A stretch of DNA of 64,000 nucleotides from JBMNPT01 sp050943735 (lineage in GTDB: Bacteria; Bacillota; Clostridia; Oscillospirales; RGIG577): the NCBI GenBank assembly GCA_050943735.1, contig JBMNPT010000001.1:62001-126000 (forward strand), written 5' to 3'. Below the pieces are notes generated by a model. It had not been told where the DNA came from. It was given only the letters and a program-made list of their open reading frames with translations, and made no database searches. Below, piece by piece: positions 1 to 8,669 of the stretch. How positions within the stretch are numbered: position 1 is the stretch's first letter; the number at the start of each line of letters is the position of its first letter. Made by a program: the position numbers and the translations under genes.

Positions 1-279
1 AGCGGTCACCAGAATGTCCAGATCCCCGCCCAGTTTTTCCAGGCATTCCTGGAAGCAGCGGTAGTCCTCCTCCCGTTTGGAGAGGTCGGCCTTGACGCCA
101 TGACAGGTAAAGCCCCGGTCACAAAATTCCTTGGCCACTTCATATACCTTGTCGCTGGTGCCCACAATGGCCACCTGACAGCCGGCCTCCATCAGGCCCT
201 CTGCCATGCCATAGCCCAGTCCCCGGGTGCCTCCGGTGACGATGGCGCGTTTCCCCTGAATGTCGAATAAATTGGTCAT
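1..279 (-). CDS. Short-chain dehydrogenase/reductase, N-terminal part (cut by window edge)
   Basis: The first 93 codons of an NAD(P)-dependent SDR oxidoreductase are visible; the C-terminal part lies outside the window. The protein begins MTNLFDIQGKRAIVTGG and shows the classical SDR cofactor motif TGGTRGLG (residues about 15-22), then a beta-alpha-beta Rossmann pattern and an acidic stretch ending DLDILVTA. The start ATG at 279 is preceded by AGGAAG. The opening resembles gluconate 5-dehydrogenase/KduD-like sugar-acid SDRs, but the YxxxK active site is not visible, so the substrate is unknown. It lies just downstream of the AEC carrier gene in the same direction. Confidence 0.85.
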   Translation of the reverse strand, partial: MTNLFDIQGKRAIVTGGTRGLGYGMAEGLMEAGCQVAIVGTSDKVYEVAKEFCDRGFTCHGVKADLSKREEDYRCFQECLEKLGGDLDILVTA

Positions 280-301
280 GTTGGTTCTTCCTTTCTGTTT
301 G

Positions 302-1243
302 TCAAATGATTCCCATTCGCTTAAATCCAAAGATCCACAGAGTCATGGTGAGCAGGGAACACAGCGTGGTGGTGACCACAATACTGGACCCCAGCTCGGC
401 GTCGCCTCCCATACTGCGGGTCATGATGTAACTGTTGGCCGCACTGGGCACCGCCAGCAACACCATGATGAGCACCATGGCTTCGGTGGAAAAGTGCATC
501 ATATAGGCCAGCGGCACCGCCAGAGCGGGCTGCAGCACCAGTTTGTGAAAGGTCGCCAATCCGGCTTTTTTCCAGTTGCCGGCCAGATTGCCTAGATCAA
601 AGTTGGCGCCGATGATGAGCAGCGCCATGGGAGTGGCCAGATTGCCGCAGTAACTCAGCGTCTTGCTGGCGGCAAAGGGCAGCGGAATGTGCAGCAGCGC
701 AAAGGGCAGCGCCGCCAAAATGGCCACAATCATGGGATTGGTGAGGATGTCCCGCACCATTTTTTTGAAGGTGAGTTTTTGCCCATTGCCTGCCACGCTG
801 AACAAAATCACCGCCAGAATGTTGTACAGCGGAATGACAAAGGCCACAATCAGCTGACTCAGTGGCAGATGATCAGTGCCCATAATGTTCTTGGCCAGTG
901 CGGTTCCCATGTAGATGTAATTGCCCCGGAAAGCGCCATGTACAAAAGCGCTGAGCTGTTCCCGGCGCATATGCACCGCCCGGGCAATGCCCCAGGCCAG
1001 CAGAAAACTCACCGCGGTAGCTCCAGTGGTAAAGAGCACAAACCGGATGTCAAATTCCTCGGTGAAATCGGTCAGTGCAGTGTCATAGAAGATGCTGGCA
1101 GGCAGCGCTACATAGAAGACCAGTGTATTGAGCTTACCGGTGGTGGCCGGGTCCAGAATTCCCTTTTGGCGCAGCGCATACCCCAACAGCAGCAGCAAAA
1201 ACATGGGCAGTACAGTGTTCAGACTGAAGAGAAAATCAGCCAT
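302..1243 (-). CDS. AEC-family (auxin efflux carrier-like) permease
   Basis: A 313-residue integral membrane protein with about ten hydrophobic segments, opening MADFLFSLNTVLPMFLLLLLGY and holding the inner motifs of the AEC family (for example NPMIVA and GNLATPMALLIIGA). Family members move organic acids or other small anions. The start at 1243 is chosen because AAAGGGGGCAG lies just before it and the frame upstream is poor sequence. It overlaps the end of the DMT gene by 8 bases, which suggests translational coupling. Substrate cannot be read from sequence; the adjacent SDR hints at organic or sugar acids, which is inference. Confidence 0.85.
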   Translation of the reverse strand: MADFLFSLNTVLPMFLLLLLGYALRQKGILDPATTGKLNTLVFYVALPASIFYDTALTDFTEEFDIRFVLFTTGATAVSFLLAWGIARAVHMRREQLSAFVHGAFRGNYIYMGTALAKNIMGTDHLPLSQLIVAFVIPLYNILAVILFSVAGNGQKLTFKKMVRDILTNPMIVAILAALPFALLHIPLPFAASKTLSYCGNLATPMALLIIGANFDLGNLAGNWKKAGLATFHKLVLQPALAVPLAYMMHFSTEAMVLIMVLLAVPSAANSYIMTRSMGGDAELGSSIVVTTTLCSLLTMTLWIFGFKRMGII

Positions 1244-2156
1244 TGGAGCTGCCCCCTTTCGGCAGGGCTCCGGCGGGTTTCCGGTCGCCCAATACGCTGA
1301 TGAGAATGCCTCCCACAATGAGCAGTCCGCCGATCACAAACCGGGGACCCACCTCTTCCCGCAGCAGCAGCGCCCCCAAAATAGAGGCGGACAGCGGCTG
1401 AATGGGATAAAACAGGGAACATTTCCCCGCTTCCACCCTGGAAAGCGCCCAGTTCCACATAAAATGGGTAAGTCCGGTGCAGCAGATCCCCATGTAGGCG
1501 ATGATGAGCACCAGCTTCCAGTTCAGCTGGATTTGAAAATTCACAGCGGCCAGCTCGCCCAAACTCACCGGCAGCAGACAGAGAAACGCCACCACCACGC
1601 CGTAGGTGGTGAGCATAAACGGATCGTATTTCTGGGTGACCTTGCGCATGCACACGCTGACAAAGGACCACAGCACCACCGACAGCAGCGAGAAGAAAAT
1701 CCCCAGGGCAATGTCGCCCTCCAGGCCGCCGCCCACGATGACATACACACCGATGAGAGAGCTGACCAGCGCCAGCACCTTGCTGCGAGTGATTTTCTCA
1801 CCCAGCAGCGGTACCGCCATCAGAATGATGACCACCGGATTGAGGGAATTAAACAGCGAGCCCAGGGAAGCGTTGGAAAATTTGGTGCCCAGCGTCTGCA
1901 TGGAGATGGCCACCGCATACCCCAAACCGCCCAGCAGCAGGATGTATTTCCAATCGCCTTTTTCCAGCTTCTGGCGGGGACGGACCAGCAGCACCGGCAC
2001 CATGGCCACCAACGCCGCCAGATACCGCCCTTCCAACACCGTATAGGGCGGCAGTATCCCCAGCACAAATTTATTGCCCACATACAGGCTCCCCCACAGA
2101 CAGGTGGTGAGAAGCAATGCCAGATAGGGCTTGTTTTCCCGCTCCATCCCCTTCAT
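1236..2156 (-). CDS. DMT/EamA-family transporter
   Basis: A 306-residue drug/metabolite transporter with ten predicted membrane helices arranged as two EamA repeats; GSLYVGNKF in helix 1 and the repeat-2 segment LTHFMWNWAL are typical. These carriers exchange or export metabolites. The frame stays open further upstream, but that part crosses the terminator of the preceding gene and a TATAAT box. I therefore place the start at the ATG at 2156, behind GGAAAGAGAG; an ATG at 2147 is an alternative. It probably forms a small transport operon with the AEC carrier. Confidence 0.85.
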   Translation of the reverse strand: MKGMERENKPYLALLLTTCLWGSLYVGNKFVLGILPPYTVLEGRYLAALVAMVPVLLVRPRQKLEKGDWKYILLLGGLGYAVAISMQTLGTKFSNASLGSLFNSLNPVVIILMAVPLLGEKITRSKVLALVSSLIGVYVIVGGGLEGDIALGIFFSLLSVVLWSFVSVCMRKVTQKYDPFMLTTYGVVVAFLCLLPVSLGELAAVNFQIQLNWKLVLIIAYMGICCTGLTHFMWNWALSRVEAGKCSLFYPIQPLSASILGALLLREEVGPRFVIGGLLIVGGILISVLGDRKPAGALPKGGSSNG

Positions 2157-2181
2157 CTCTCTTTCCGCAAACTTCCTTTTC

Positions 2182-2210
2182 ATTATAGCACACTTTTCCG
2201 GCTTCATGGA
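2182..2210 (-). promoter_or_regulatory. Probable sigma-A promoter (extended -10) for the DMT/AEC genes
   Basis: On the minus strand a perfect TATAAT (2182-2187) is preceded by TGC, giving an extended -10 element; the -35 position reads TCCATG, a weak match, at 17-base spacing. It lies between the yitT terminator and the chosen DMT start. Confidence 0.5.
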
Positions 2211-2222
2211 CCGTTTTTCCGC

Positions 2223-2263
2223 AAAAAAGCCCTGACGGAATGGGTTTTTCTTTCCGTCAGGGC
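2223..2263 (-). terminator. Intrinsic terminator after yitT
   Basis: A 12-bp stem GCCCTGACGGAA/TTCCGTCAGGGC (arms 2229-2240 and 2252-2263) is followed on the minus strand by six T (2223-2228). It starts 14 bases after the YitT stop codon and separates it from the DMT gene. Confidence 0.9.
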
Positions 2264-2276
2264 TTTTTGCCATCGA

Positions 2277-3140
2277 TTATTGGTTTTCCTGAATGTCCCG
2301 AAATCCATAGCCCAGCACTTCGGTACTCTGGGCCACAATCACAAAAGCATTGGGGTCGATGCTGCGCACCGTCTCCTTCATGGGAATAAAGTCCGGCTTT
2401 TTCACCACCGTCATCAGCATACTGCGGGGTTCGTGGGTGTACATGCCCACCCCCTCAAACCGGGTGATACCCCGAGGACTCCGCTGTAGCAGCGCAGTGG
2501 AGATCTCCTCCGGCAAATTGGTGATGATAAAGCAGATCTGGGCATAATGGAAGCCCGAAATCACGCCGTCGCTCACCTTGGTACTGATGAAAATGACAAT
2601 GAGAGCATACAGCACGTTCTGAGGGTCCTGTAGTGCCACCGCGCCGATGAGCACCACGCACCCATCCAGAACGCCCAGCAGCACGCTGAGCGACCAGGTT
2701 CGCAGCTTTCGGTGCACCAGCCGGGCCAGCAGCTCGGTGCCGCCGCTGGAGAGCATGGTACGAAAATACAGACCATAGGCAGTGCCCAGCAATAAGCCAC
2801 CGTACACCGCCGCCATCAGGCGGTCCTGGGTGAGAGGCGGCAGCCATGCCACTGCGTCAATGCAGGTGTTGAGCACTGCGGAGGTGATCAGACATTCCAC
2901 AATGAACCGTTTGCCCATCACCCGCCAGCCCGCCGCCAGGATGGGCAGATTGAGCGCCATACTGATGACACCGATGCTCACACCGCTGAAACGGTTGATG
3001 ACAATGCCCAAACCAGTGACCCCTCCGGTGACGATGGAATTGGGGGACAAAAACAGGCTGAAGCCCAGCGAGAAAACCACAGAAGCCGCCACCATCCAGG
3101 CATAGCGGGTCAGCTCCCATTTCCAGTTGATTTTGGTCAT
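2277..3140 (-). CDS. YitT-family membrane protein with DUF2179 domain
   Basis: A 287-residue protein with about six membrane segments in the first 200 residues (opening around VFSLGFSLFLSPNSIVTGG, a family signature). A soluble DUF2179 domain of about 80 residues follows, with the LLQRSPRGITRFEGVGMY pattern. The function of YitT proteins is not firmly established; transport has been proposed. It follows Mini-RNase III by 6 bases and is probably cotranscribed with it and the radical SAM gene. The start ATG at 3140 is preceded by AAAGGG. Confidence 0.9.
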   Translation of the reverse strand: MTKINWKWELTRYAWMVAASVVFSLGFSLFLSPNSIVTGGVTGLGIVINRFSGVSIGVISMALNLPILAAGWRVMGKRFIVECLITSAVLNTCIDAVAWLPPLTQDRLMAAVYGGLLLGTAYGLYFRTMLSSGGTELLARLVHRKLRTWSLSVLLGVLDGCVVLIGAVALQDPQNVLYALIVIFISTKVSDGVISGFHYAQICFIITNLPEEISTALLQRSPRGITRFEGVGMYTHEPRSMLMTVVKKPDFIPMKETVRSIDPNAFVIVAQSTEVLGYGFRDIQENQ

Positions 3141-3146
3141 ATTGTT

Positions 3147-3584
3147 TTACCCTTTCTGCGCCCGTTCCCGGCGGTATTCTTCCACCACCTCGTCATGGTG
3201 CTGGCAAATCACCTCAAACAGCTCCTCCAGCCGCTGCTCCTGACCTGTGAGATACAGATAGCCAAACAGCGCTTCCAGTCCGGTGGCCCGTTTGTAATCC
3301 AGCACACTGCTGTTTTTGGCCATGGTATGGGATTTGGCGTTGCGTCCCCGTTTGTACACCGCCTCTTCCTGAGGGGTGAGCCGCGGCAGCAGCAGTTCCA
3401 TATAGGCGCTCTGGTATCCCGCCGCCACGTAACTGGTGGCCCGATGATGCAGCTTATTGGCGGGAAGATTCTCCTCTTTGCTAATATGCCCCCGCACCAG
3501 CAGTTCATACACGCCATCCCCCACATAGGCCAGCGTCAACGGAGAATACATGGACACCTGTTCCTCCGGCAATTGCATCCGCAT
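3147..3584 (-). CDS. mrnC: Mini-ribonuclease III
   Basis: A 145-residue RNase III-like catalytic domain without a double-stranded-RNA binding domain, as expected for MrnC, which trims 23S rRNA precursor. The two acidic signature segments are present: LAYVGDGVYELLVRG near the N terminus and GLEALFGYLYLTG near residue 105. The frame could begin at a GTG (3611) overlapping the preceding stop as GTGA. However, AAAGGAG sits eight bases before the ATG at 3584, so I use that start. In other Firmicutes mrnC often lies beside cysS; here it follows a radical SAM gene. Confidence 0.93.
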   Translation of the reverse strand: MRMQLPEEQVSMYSPLTLAYVGDGVYELLVRGHISKEENLPANKLHHRATSYVAAGYQSAYMELLLPRLTPQEEAVYKRGRNAKSHTMAKNSSVLDYKRATGLEALFGYLYLTGQEQRLEELFEVICQHHDEVVEEYRRERAQKG

Positions 3585-3607
3585 GGATTTTTCTCCTTTC
3601 CCAGAGG

Positions 3608-4477
3608 TCACAGCCCTCTGAAACTCTCCGGTTTATAGTGATGGGTCCGCCGGGCTCTGGCCAGCTGCTCCAGCATTCGGGGGATGTCGTCATTGAGATC
3701 TCCGGCCAGATTGATGTAGTTGGAAGCGTGATTGGCCCGGAATACCGTACCCGGACTGTCCACATGACTCAAAAACAGCTCCATTTCCTCCACCACTTCC
3801 TCCGGCTCCAGCAACTGAAATTCTCCCCGGCGTACCTGGTCAAAAAGCGGAGTACCTGGCTCCACCATCAGGGTGAGAAATCCCACATACTCCGGCTGGA
3901 TGGCACTGATCACCCGCGCGGATTCCACTGCGTGGTTCCGCAGCCCTTTGCGGCTGCCCAATCCCGAAATCAGCGTAATGGAAATGGGGATGCCCGCGGC
4001 TTTCAGCTTTTGGCCCGCTTCGATCATCTGGGCGGCGGTGACTCCTTTTTTCACATCCCGGAGCACCTGATCGTCGCCCGACTCCAGGCCCATATAGACC
4101 ATTCCCAGGCCCGCTTCCCGCAGCTGACGCAGCTCCTCAGGACTTTTGGCCAGCACATCCGCCGGGGCGCCATACATGGAAATGCGCTCCGCCTCGGGAT
4201 ACAGCTCGTGGATGCGCCGGAATACGGTGAGCAGATCCTCTGTCTTAACAATCAGCGCATCCCCATCCGCCAGAAACACCCGGCGCACTCCCCGGGGAAA
4301 GTACAGACGTCCCTCTTCCAAATCCTCCAGCACCTCTGCCAGCGGACGCACCCGAAACCGTTTGTCCTTGTACATGGAACAGAAGGTGCAGGTATTGCGG
4401 GCACAGCCCACCGTGAGCTGCACAATCAAACTGGCCGCTTCACTGGGCGGCCGGTATACAATGCCTTCATAACGCAT
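3608..4477 (-). CDS. Radical SAM protein of unknown function
   Basis: A 289-residue enzyme with a radical SAM cluster motif spaced CX4CX2C (CARNTCTFC, residues about 25-33). GDAL, GLESGDDQVL and a GLGSRKG segment downstream fit the Elp3/MiaB-like TIM barrel. Members of this subfamily have no agreed reaction. It is complete and lacks an extra iron-sulfur domain. The ATG at 4477 follows GGAAAGGAG. It precedes mrnC and yitT closely enough to share a transcript; the grouping gives no clear metabolic clue. Confidence 0.85.
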   Translation of the reverse strand: MRYEGIVYRPPSEAASLIVQLTVGCARNTCTFCSMYKDKRFRVRPLAEVLEDLEEGRLYFPRGVRRVFLADGDALIVKTEDLLTVFRRIHELYPEAERISMYGAPADVLAKSPEELRQLREAGLGMVYMGLESGDDQVLRDVKKGVTAAQMIEAGQKLKAAGIPISITLISGLGSRKGLRNHAVESARVISAIQPEYVGFLTLMVEPGTPLFDQVRRGEFQLLEPEEVVEEMELFLSHVDSPGTVFRANHASNYINLAGDLNDDIPRMLEQLARARRTHHYKPESFRGL

Positions 4478-4547
4478 GGTCGATTCTCCTTTCCTTCTCT
4501 TTGGTTATAGCAGAAATTTCCGCCCGGCACAAGTCACTTATATCCCA

Positions 4548-5399
4548 TCAGCGATGAAATTGAGATTTTCGATAGCTCCTGGGGGTACAGCCGTACTTTT
4601 CCTTAAACAGCCGGTTGAAATAACTGATGTTATTGAAACCGCTGTCAAAACAGATATCAATGACGCTTTTGTCGCTGTAGGAAAGCAAATTGGCAGCATA
4701 GTTCAGCCGGATGTCATTGACATAACGGGAGGGGGTGGTTTTCAAATACCGCTGAAAGCTCCGGCAGATATGCTCTTTGGACAGCGGATAGCTGTTATAA
4801 ATATAATCCAGTCCCTTGAGAAAATTGGCCTGTTGTTTCAGTTCAGTGGTCATCTGAATGAGCCAGGTGGGGATGTCATTGGCATAGGATTTCCATGGAT
4901 GTCCGCAGATGAAATAATTGGCGATGATGTCAATCACCAGACAGCGCAAACTTCTCCGCTTCACATTGGGCTGGTCAATGGGAATGGCATTGAGAGCTTC
5001 CAGTTTATATTCCAAAATTTCGGTGTCATACCGGGTCAGAGGCACCGGCATCAAATCCGGCGCACCCAGCACCAATTCTTTGGTTTCGTTTTCCCCTAGA
5101 TAAGAAAACAAATCATCCACCACACGTCTGGGGAAGGACAAATTTATGTAGTGACAGCTGGAGGGTATGGCTTTGTCATGCACTTCATAGGGCCGGATCA
5201 AAAACAGTTCATTTTCTTTCAGACAAAAATGTTTGGTGCCGCCCAATGTCAATTCCAATTCACCGGAAATAATGAGCATCAACTCAAAAAAATCATGAAC
5301 CTGAGGATAAAACCGGGAATCCACATTCCAGTGTACCCGATAACGGGTTTCGCTCACTGTATCGATGCACTGTGATTCAATGATTTGCAAAACAGACAT
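4548..5399 (-). CDS. AraC-family transcriptional regulator
   Basis: A 283-residue regulator: an N-terminal cupin-like sensor (residues about 20-95, with HDFFELMLIISGELELTLGG) and a C-terminal pair of helix-turn-helix motifs (about 185-280). The conserved AraC ending, DICFDSGFNNISYFNRLFKEKYGCTPRSYR, is split here only in description. The ATG at 5399 follows GGGGAGGAAG. It is divergent from the TRAP transporter-sulfatase operon across an AT-rich intergenic region, so it most likely controls that operon in response to its substrate; this is inferred from position. Confidence 0.9.
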   Translation of the reverse strand: MSVLQIIESQCIDTVSETRYRVHWNVDSRFYPQVHDFFELMLIISGELELTLGGTKHFCLKENELFLIRPYEVHDKAIPSSCHYINLSFPRRVVDDLFSYLGENETKELVLGAPDLMPVPLTRYDTEILEYKLEALNAIPIDQPNVKRRSLRCLVIDIIANYFICGHPWKSYANDIPTWLIQMTTELKQQANFLKGLDYIYNSYPLSKEHICRSFQRYLKTTPSRYVNDIRLNYAANLLSYSDKSVIDICFDSGFNNISYFNRLFKEKYGCTPRSYRKSQFHR

Positions 5400-5753
5400 A
5401 CCCGCTTCCTCCCCATCTCACTATCATTTTATACAAATCAAGCCAAAGTTTTCAGTGTTTTTCCACAGATTGATTCTGCACCATTTTTATAACTCCTTCT
5501 GCCAGCCCAAAAGTAATCAATATTGTATATATTATATCAAATCTCTAATAGATTTGAATACAGTTTTATATTATCATAAGTACCATAGAAAAACCACGTA
5601 ATCAATAAAAATCAGTGAAATTCTACCAATATTTTTCACAATATTGTCTAGTTTTTCTTGCGTGGAGGTGAAGCAACTACGTCTATACCCGGCCAATTTG
5701 TTTACCCAAAAATCCATCCACAAAATTTCACATCAATTAAAGGAGGAAAAATT
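5400..5753. promoter_or_regulatory. AT-rich divergent control region with a candidate operator
   Basis: No gene is seen in this 354-base stretch between the AraC regulator and the TRAP operon, and it is far richer in A+T than its surroundings. It contains an inverted repeat TCAAATCT-N5-AGATTTGA (5537-5557) and several TATA-like hexamers, so -10 boxes cannot be assigned uniquely. A clear AAGGAGG (5740-5746) sets the start of the next gene. The repeat is a reasonable candidate operator for the AraC protein. Confidence 0.55.
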
Positions 5754-6827
5754 ATGAAAAAAATGCTGTGTGCCAGTTTGGCCACCATGTTGACATTGTC
5801 CTTCACTGGCTGCGGTGTTACCAACTTGAATGCTCAGCCATCCACCAGCGGCGATCCCTCCGGCAGTCCTTCTTCCACTCCCACCCAGGATGCCAAGCTC
5901 ACCTTCAAAATGGCGTTCAACAGCGGAGCGGAGCCTGCCCTCAGCACCAACAATCTGGTGGCGGACGAAATAGAGAAAAACTCCAATGGTGAGATCAAAG
6001 TAGAGCGTTATTTTGAAGGACAGCTGTATAACAAAGATGAAGATGGAAGCGTGGCAGTTTCTGAAGGCACCGCCCACATGATTCTGATGTCAGACATGAT
6101 GTCCTCCAACGCAGCCCCTGAAATTGTGGGTTATATGACCATTCCCTTTGCGTTCAGCAGCAAAGAACACTGCGCAGCCTTTTTGCAGAGTGAATATGGA
6201 GATATGATCAACGAAAAGCTTTTGGAAGCTTATGGAGTCTATGCTTTTTTTGACGCGCTTCAGCTGCGGGGAGGCAGAATGCTGTCCGCCGATCGCCCCA
6301 TTACTTCCCCCGATGACCTCAAGGGTTTGAAACTCCGCATTCCGGCCGTACCCACCCAGGTGGCTGCATGGGAAACGCTGGGAGTGAGCGTGACCCCCGT
6401 CCCCCTGTCCGATCTGTACAGTTCTCTGCAAACAGGAGTGGTCAACGCCCAGGAGAATCCCATAGAAGTGTTTTACGCCAACAAGTTCCAGGAAGTGCAG
6501 TCCCATCTGATGCTTACCAACCACCAGTACAGCTACCGGGCCTATCATGTGAATAAAGCCTGGTGGGACAGTGTGAGCTCTGACTACCAGACCATCATGC
6601 ACGATGCCATGAAGGCAGGTGCGGAATACTACAACACCACACTGGAGGAAATGGATCAAAAGCATCTGGAAGAAATTGAGGCCAGCGGCGTCACCGTCAT
6701 TCCGGCAGATCAAATTGATATCGCCGCTTTCAAGGAAAAAGCCATTCAATCCACATTGGACAAGTTCCAGGCAGACTGGATGGAGGGTGTATGGGAGGCA
6801 ATGCAAGCCATGGATCCCCAGGCATAA
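5754..6827 (+). CDS. dctP: TRAP transporter solute-binding lipoprotein (DctP family)
   Basis: A 357-residue extracytoplasmic binding protein of a sodium-driven TRAP transporter. It has a lipoprotein signal peptide with lipobox FTGC (Cys20) and a Ser/Pro/Thr-rich linker. The DctP fold follows, including GLKLRIP (the ligand-carboxylate arginine region), VVNAQENP and SYRAYHVNKAWW. The start at 5754 has AAGGAGG eight bases upstream; the in-frame extension to 5658 is non-coding leader. It is the first gene of an operon with the two permease subunits and a sulfatase. The ligand probably carries a carboxylate or sulfonate/sulfate group, which is inference. Confidence 0.95.
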   Translation: MKKMLCASLATMLTLSFTGCGVTNLNAQPSTSGDPSGSPSSTPTQDAKLTFKMAFNSGAEPALSTNNLVADEIEKNSNGEIKVERYFEGQLYNKDEDGSVAVSEGTAHMILMSDMMSSNAAPEIVGYMTIPFAFSSKEHCAAFLQSEYGDMINEKLLEAYGVYAFFDALQLRGGRMLSADRPITSPDDLKGLKLRIPAVPTQVAAWETLGVSVTPVPLSDLYSSLQTGVVNAQENPIEVFYANKFQEVQSHLMLTNHQYSYRAYHVNKAWWDSVSSDYQTIMHDAMKAGAEYYNTTLEEMDQKHLEEIEASGVTVIPADQIDIAAFKEKAIQSTLDKFQADWMEGVWEAMQAMDPQA

Positions 6828-6869
6828 CAACATGCAACCATACCGTCATCAAAAGAGAGTGGGGTCATC

Positions 6870-7337
6870 ATGAGAGAAAAAATACAAACAGCACTTCTCT
6901 ACATTTCCATCGCACTGCTTGTCACCATCACCATTGGAGTCATGGTCCAAGTGATTTGCCGCAATCTTTTGGGATTTTCACTGAATTTCCTGGAGGAGTT
7001 GACCATTCTGCTACTTTCTTACTTTGCCTTTTTCACCACCTCTTACACCCTGGGCAAACATGGACATGTGGCAGTGGATTTTATCACCCAAAAATTCTCC
7101 CCCAAAGCCAACCTTCTCTGGTCCAATGTGGTGGATGGCATCACCATTTTGACACTGGGAGTCATTGCATACGCCTGCATCGGTCTGATTGTGCGGCAAA
7201 TGCCCATTCCCATGACCATGCTGCCCCTGTCCAAAGGCTGGCTGTACATCGGTTGTCCCGTCAACTGTCTTATCATGATGTACTTTTTATTGGATGATAT
7301 TTGGCAGCGTTCCACCCACCATCAAAAATCACTGTAA
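6870..7337 (+). CDS. dctQ: TRAP transporter small permease subunit (DctQ family)
   Basis: A 155-residue protein with four predicted membrane helices. It has the conserved DctQ segments VICRNLLGFSLNFLEEL and ALGKHGHV-like TLGKHGHVAVDF. It pairs with the large DctM subunit to form the membrane part of the TRAP carrier. GAGAGTGGGG lies just before the ATG, and the next gene starts 12 bases downstream. Length and topology are normal for the family. Confidence 0.93.
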   Translation: MREKIQTALLYISIALLVTITIGVMVQVICRNLLGFSLNFLEELTILLLSYFAFFTTSYTLGKHGHVAVDFITQKFSPKANLLWSNVVDGITILTLGVIAYACIGLIVRQMPIPMTMLPLSKGWLYIGCPVNCLIMMYFLLDDIWQRSTHHQKSL

Positions 7338-7349
7338 AGGAGGATCCTC

Positions 7350-8636
7350 ATGGAATGGGTTGTAATTGCAGTCTTTCTGGGCAGTCTTTTGCTCAATGTA
7401 AAAATCGGCTTTGCCATGCTGATCACCTCCATCCTGTATGTGCTGCTATCTGGTGAACTGCCAGTGTCCTATGTGGTACAGAGCATGATCAGCGGCATCA
7501 CCAATTACACCGTCATGGCGGTCCCCTTCTTCATTCTGGCGGGATTTGTGATGAACGGCTCCAGCTTGACCCGGAAAATTTTCAACTTTGCCGACACCTG
7601 TGTGGGCCACCTCACCGGCGGACTGGCCCATGTGAACATTCTGGCCAGCTTTATTTTCGCCGGAATGTCCGGCTCTGCCAACGCCGACGCCGCAGGTCTG
7701 GGCAACATCGAAATCGTGGCCATGAAGGAAAAGGGATATGACACCGACTTTTCAGTGGGGATTACCGCGGTTTCCTCCATCATCGGTCCCATTGTCCCCC
7801 CCAGCAACCCCATGGTCAATGTGGGAATCATTGCGGGCGTTTCCATTGGCGCCATGTTTTTAGGCGGCATCAGCGTGGGAATTCTCATGGCTCTTTTCAT
7901 GGCTGTGGTGGTGTACATCATCTCCCGCAAGCGGAACTTTTACAAACGTCCCAGGGCTTCAGCCGGTGAAATCTGGCACGCCTTCAAAGAGGCGTTTTGG
8001 GCCCTGCTGGCTCCGGTGATTTTATTGGGGGGCATTCTCAACGGCAACATCACCCCCACCGAAGCCGGTGCCGCCACCGTCATCTACGCACTTTTCATCA
8101 GTATTTTTGTCTATCGAGACCTGAATCTCAAGGAACTGATAAAAGCGTTTGAACAGGCCACCGTTTCCATTGGTCTGATCATGTTGCTGCTGGCCGCCGG
8201 CAAGGTGTTTTCCTGGGTCATTGGCGATCTGCAAATCGCAGAAAAACTGGCGGACAGTCTATTCGGCATCAGCAACAATCCCTGGGTCATTCTTCTTATC
8301 ATCAATCTCTTTTTGCTGGTGATGGGAATGCTTCTGGAAACCAACGCCGCCATTGTCATTGCGGCTCCCATTCTGTTTCCCATCGCCGAGGCGCTGGGAA
8401 TGAATGTGGTCCAGTTTGGCATCGTTTTTGTACTCAATTTGATGATCGGACTACTGACCCCACCCATGGCCATTGTGTTGTTTATCACCTCCAAAATCGG
8501 TGGAATTTCCTTTCAGGAATCAGTCCGCGCCGTAAAACCCTACTATGTGGCACTGCTTATTTTGCTGGTGCTGGTCAACCTGTTCCCTGTGATTACATTG
8601 GGAATTCCTCACCTGGTTTTTGGAAATTACCTGTAA
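7350..8636 (+). CDS. dctM: TRAP transporter large permease subunit (DctM family)
   Basis: A 428-residue permease with about twelve hydrophobic segments. DctM signatures include AVPFFILAGFVMN, the SGSANADAA loop, a GPIVPPSNPM hairpin and the second inverted-repeat counterpart LNLMIGLLTPPMA. It forms the elevator-type transport domain driven by sodium. It has an AAGGAGGA ribosome-binding site and standard length, with no interruptions. It is cotranscribed with dctP, dctQ and the sulfatase downstream. Confidence 0.95.
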   Translation: MEWVVIAVFLGSLLLNVKIGFAMLITSILYVLLSGELPVSYVVQSMISGITNYTVMAVPFFILAGFVMNGSSLTRKIFNFADTCVGHLTGGLAHVNILASFIFAGMSGSANADAAGLGNIEIVAMKEKGYDTDFSVGITAVSSIIGPIVPPSNPMVNVGIIAGVSIGAMFLGGISVGILMALFMAVVVYIISRKRNFYKRPRASAGEIWHAFKEAFWALLAPVILLGGILNGNITPTEAGAATVIYALFISIFVYRDLNLKELIKAFEQATVSIGLIMLLLAAGKVFSWVIGDLQIAEKLADSLFGISNNPWVILLIINLFLLVMGMLLETNAAIVIAAPILFPIAEALGMNVVQFGIVFVLNLMIGLLTPPMAIVLFITSKIGGISFQESVRAVKPYYVALLILLVLVNLFPVITLGIPHLVFGNYL

Positions 8637-8669
8637 CCATACAAACATTCACGAAAAGAGGAGCAGACA

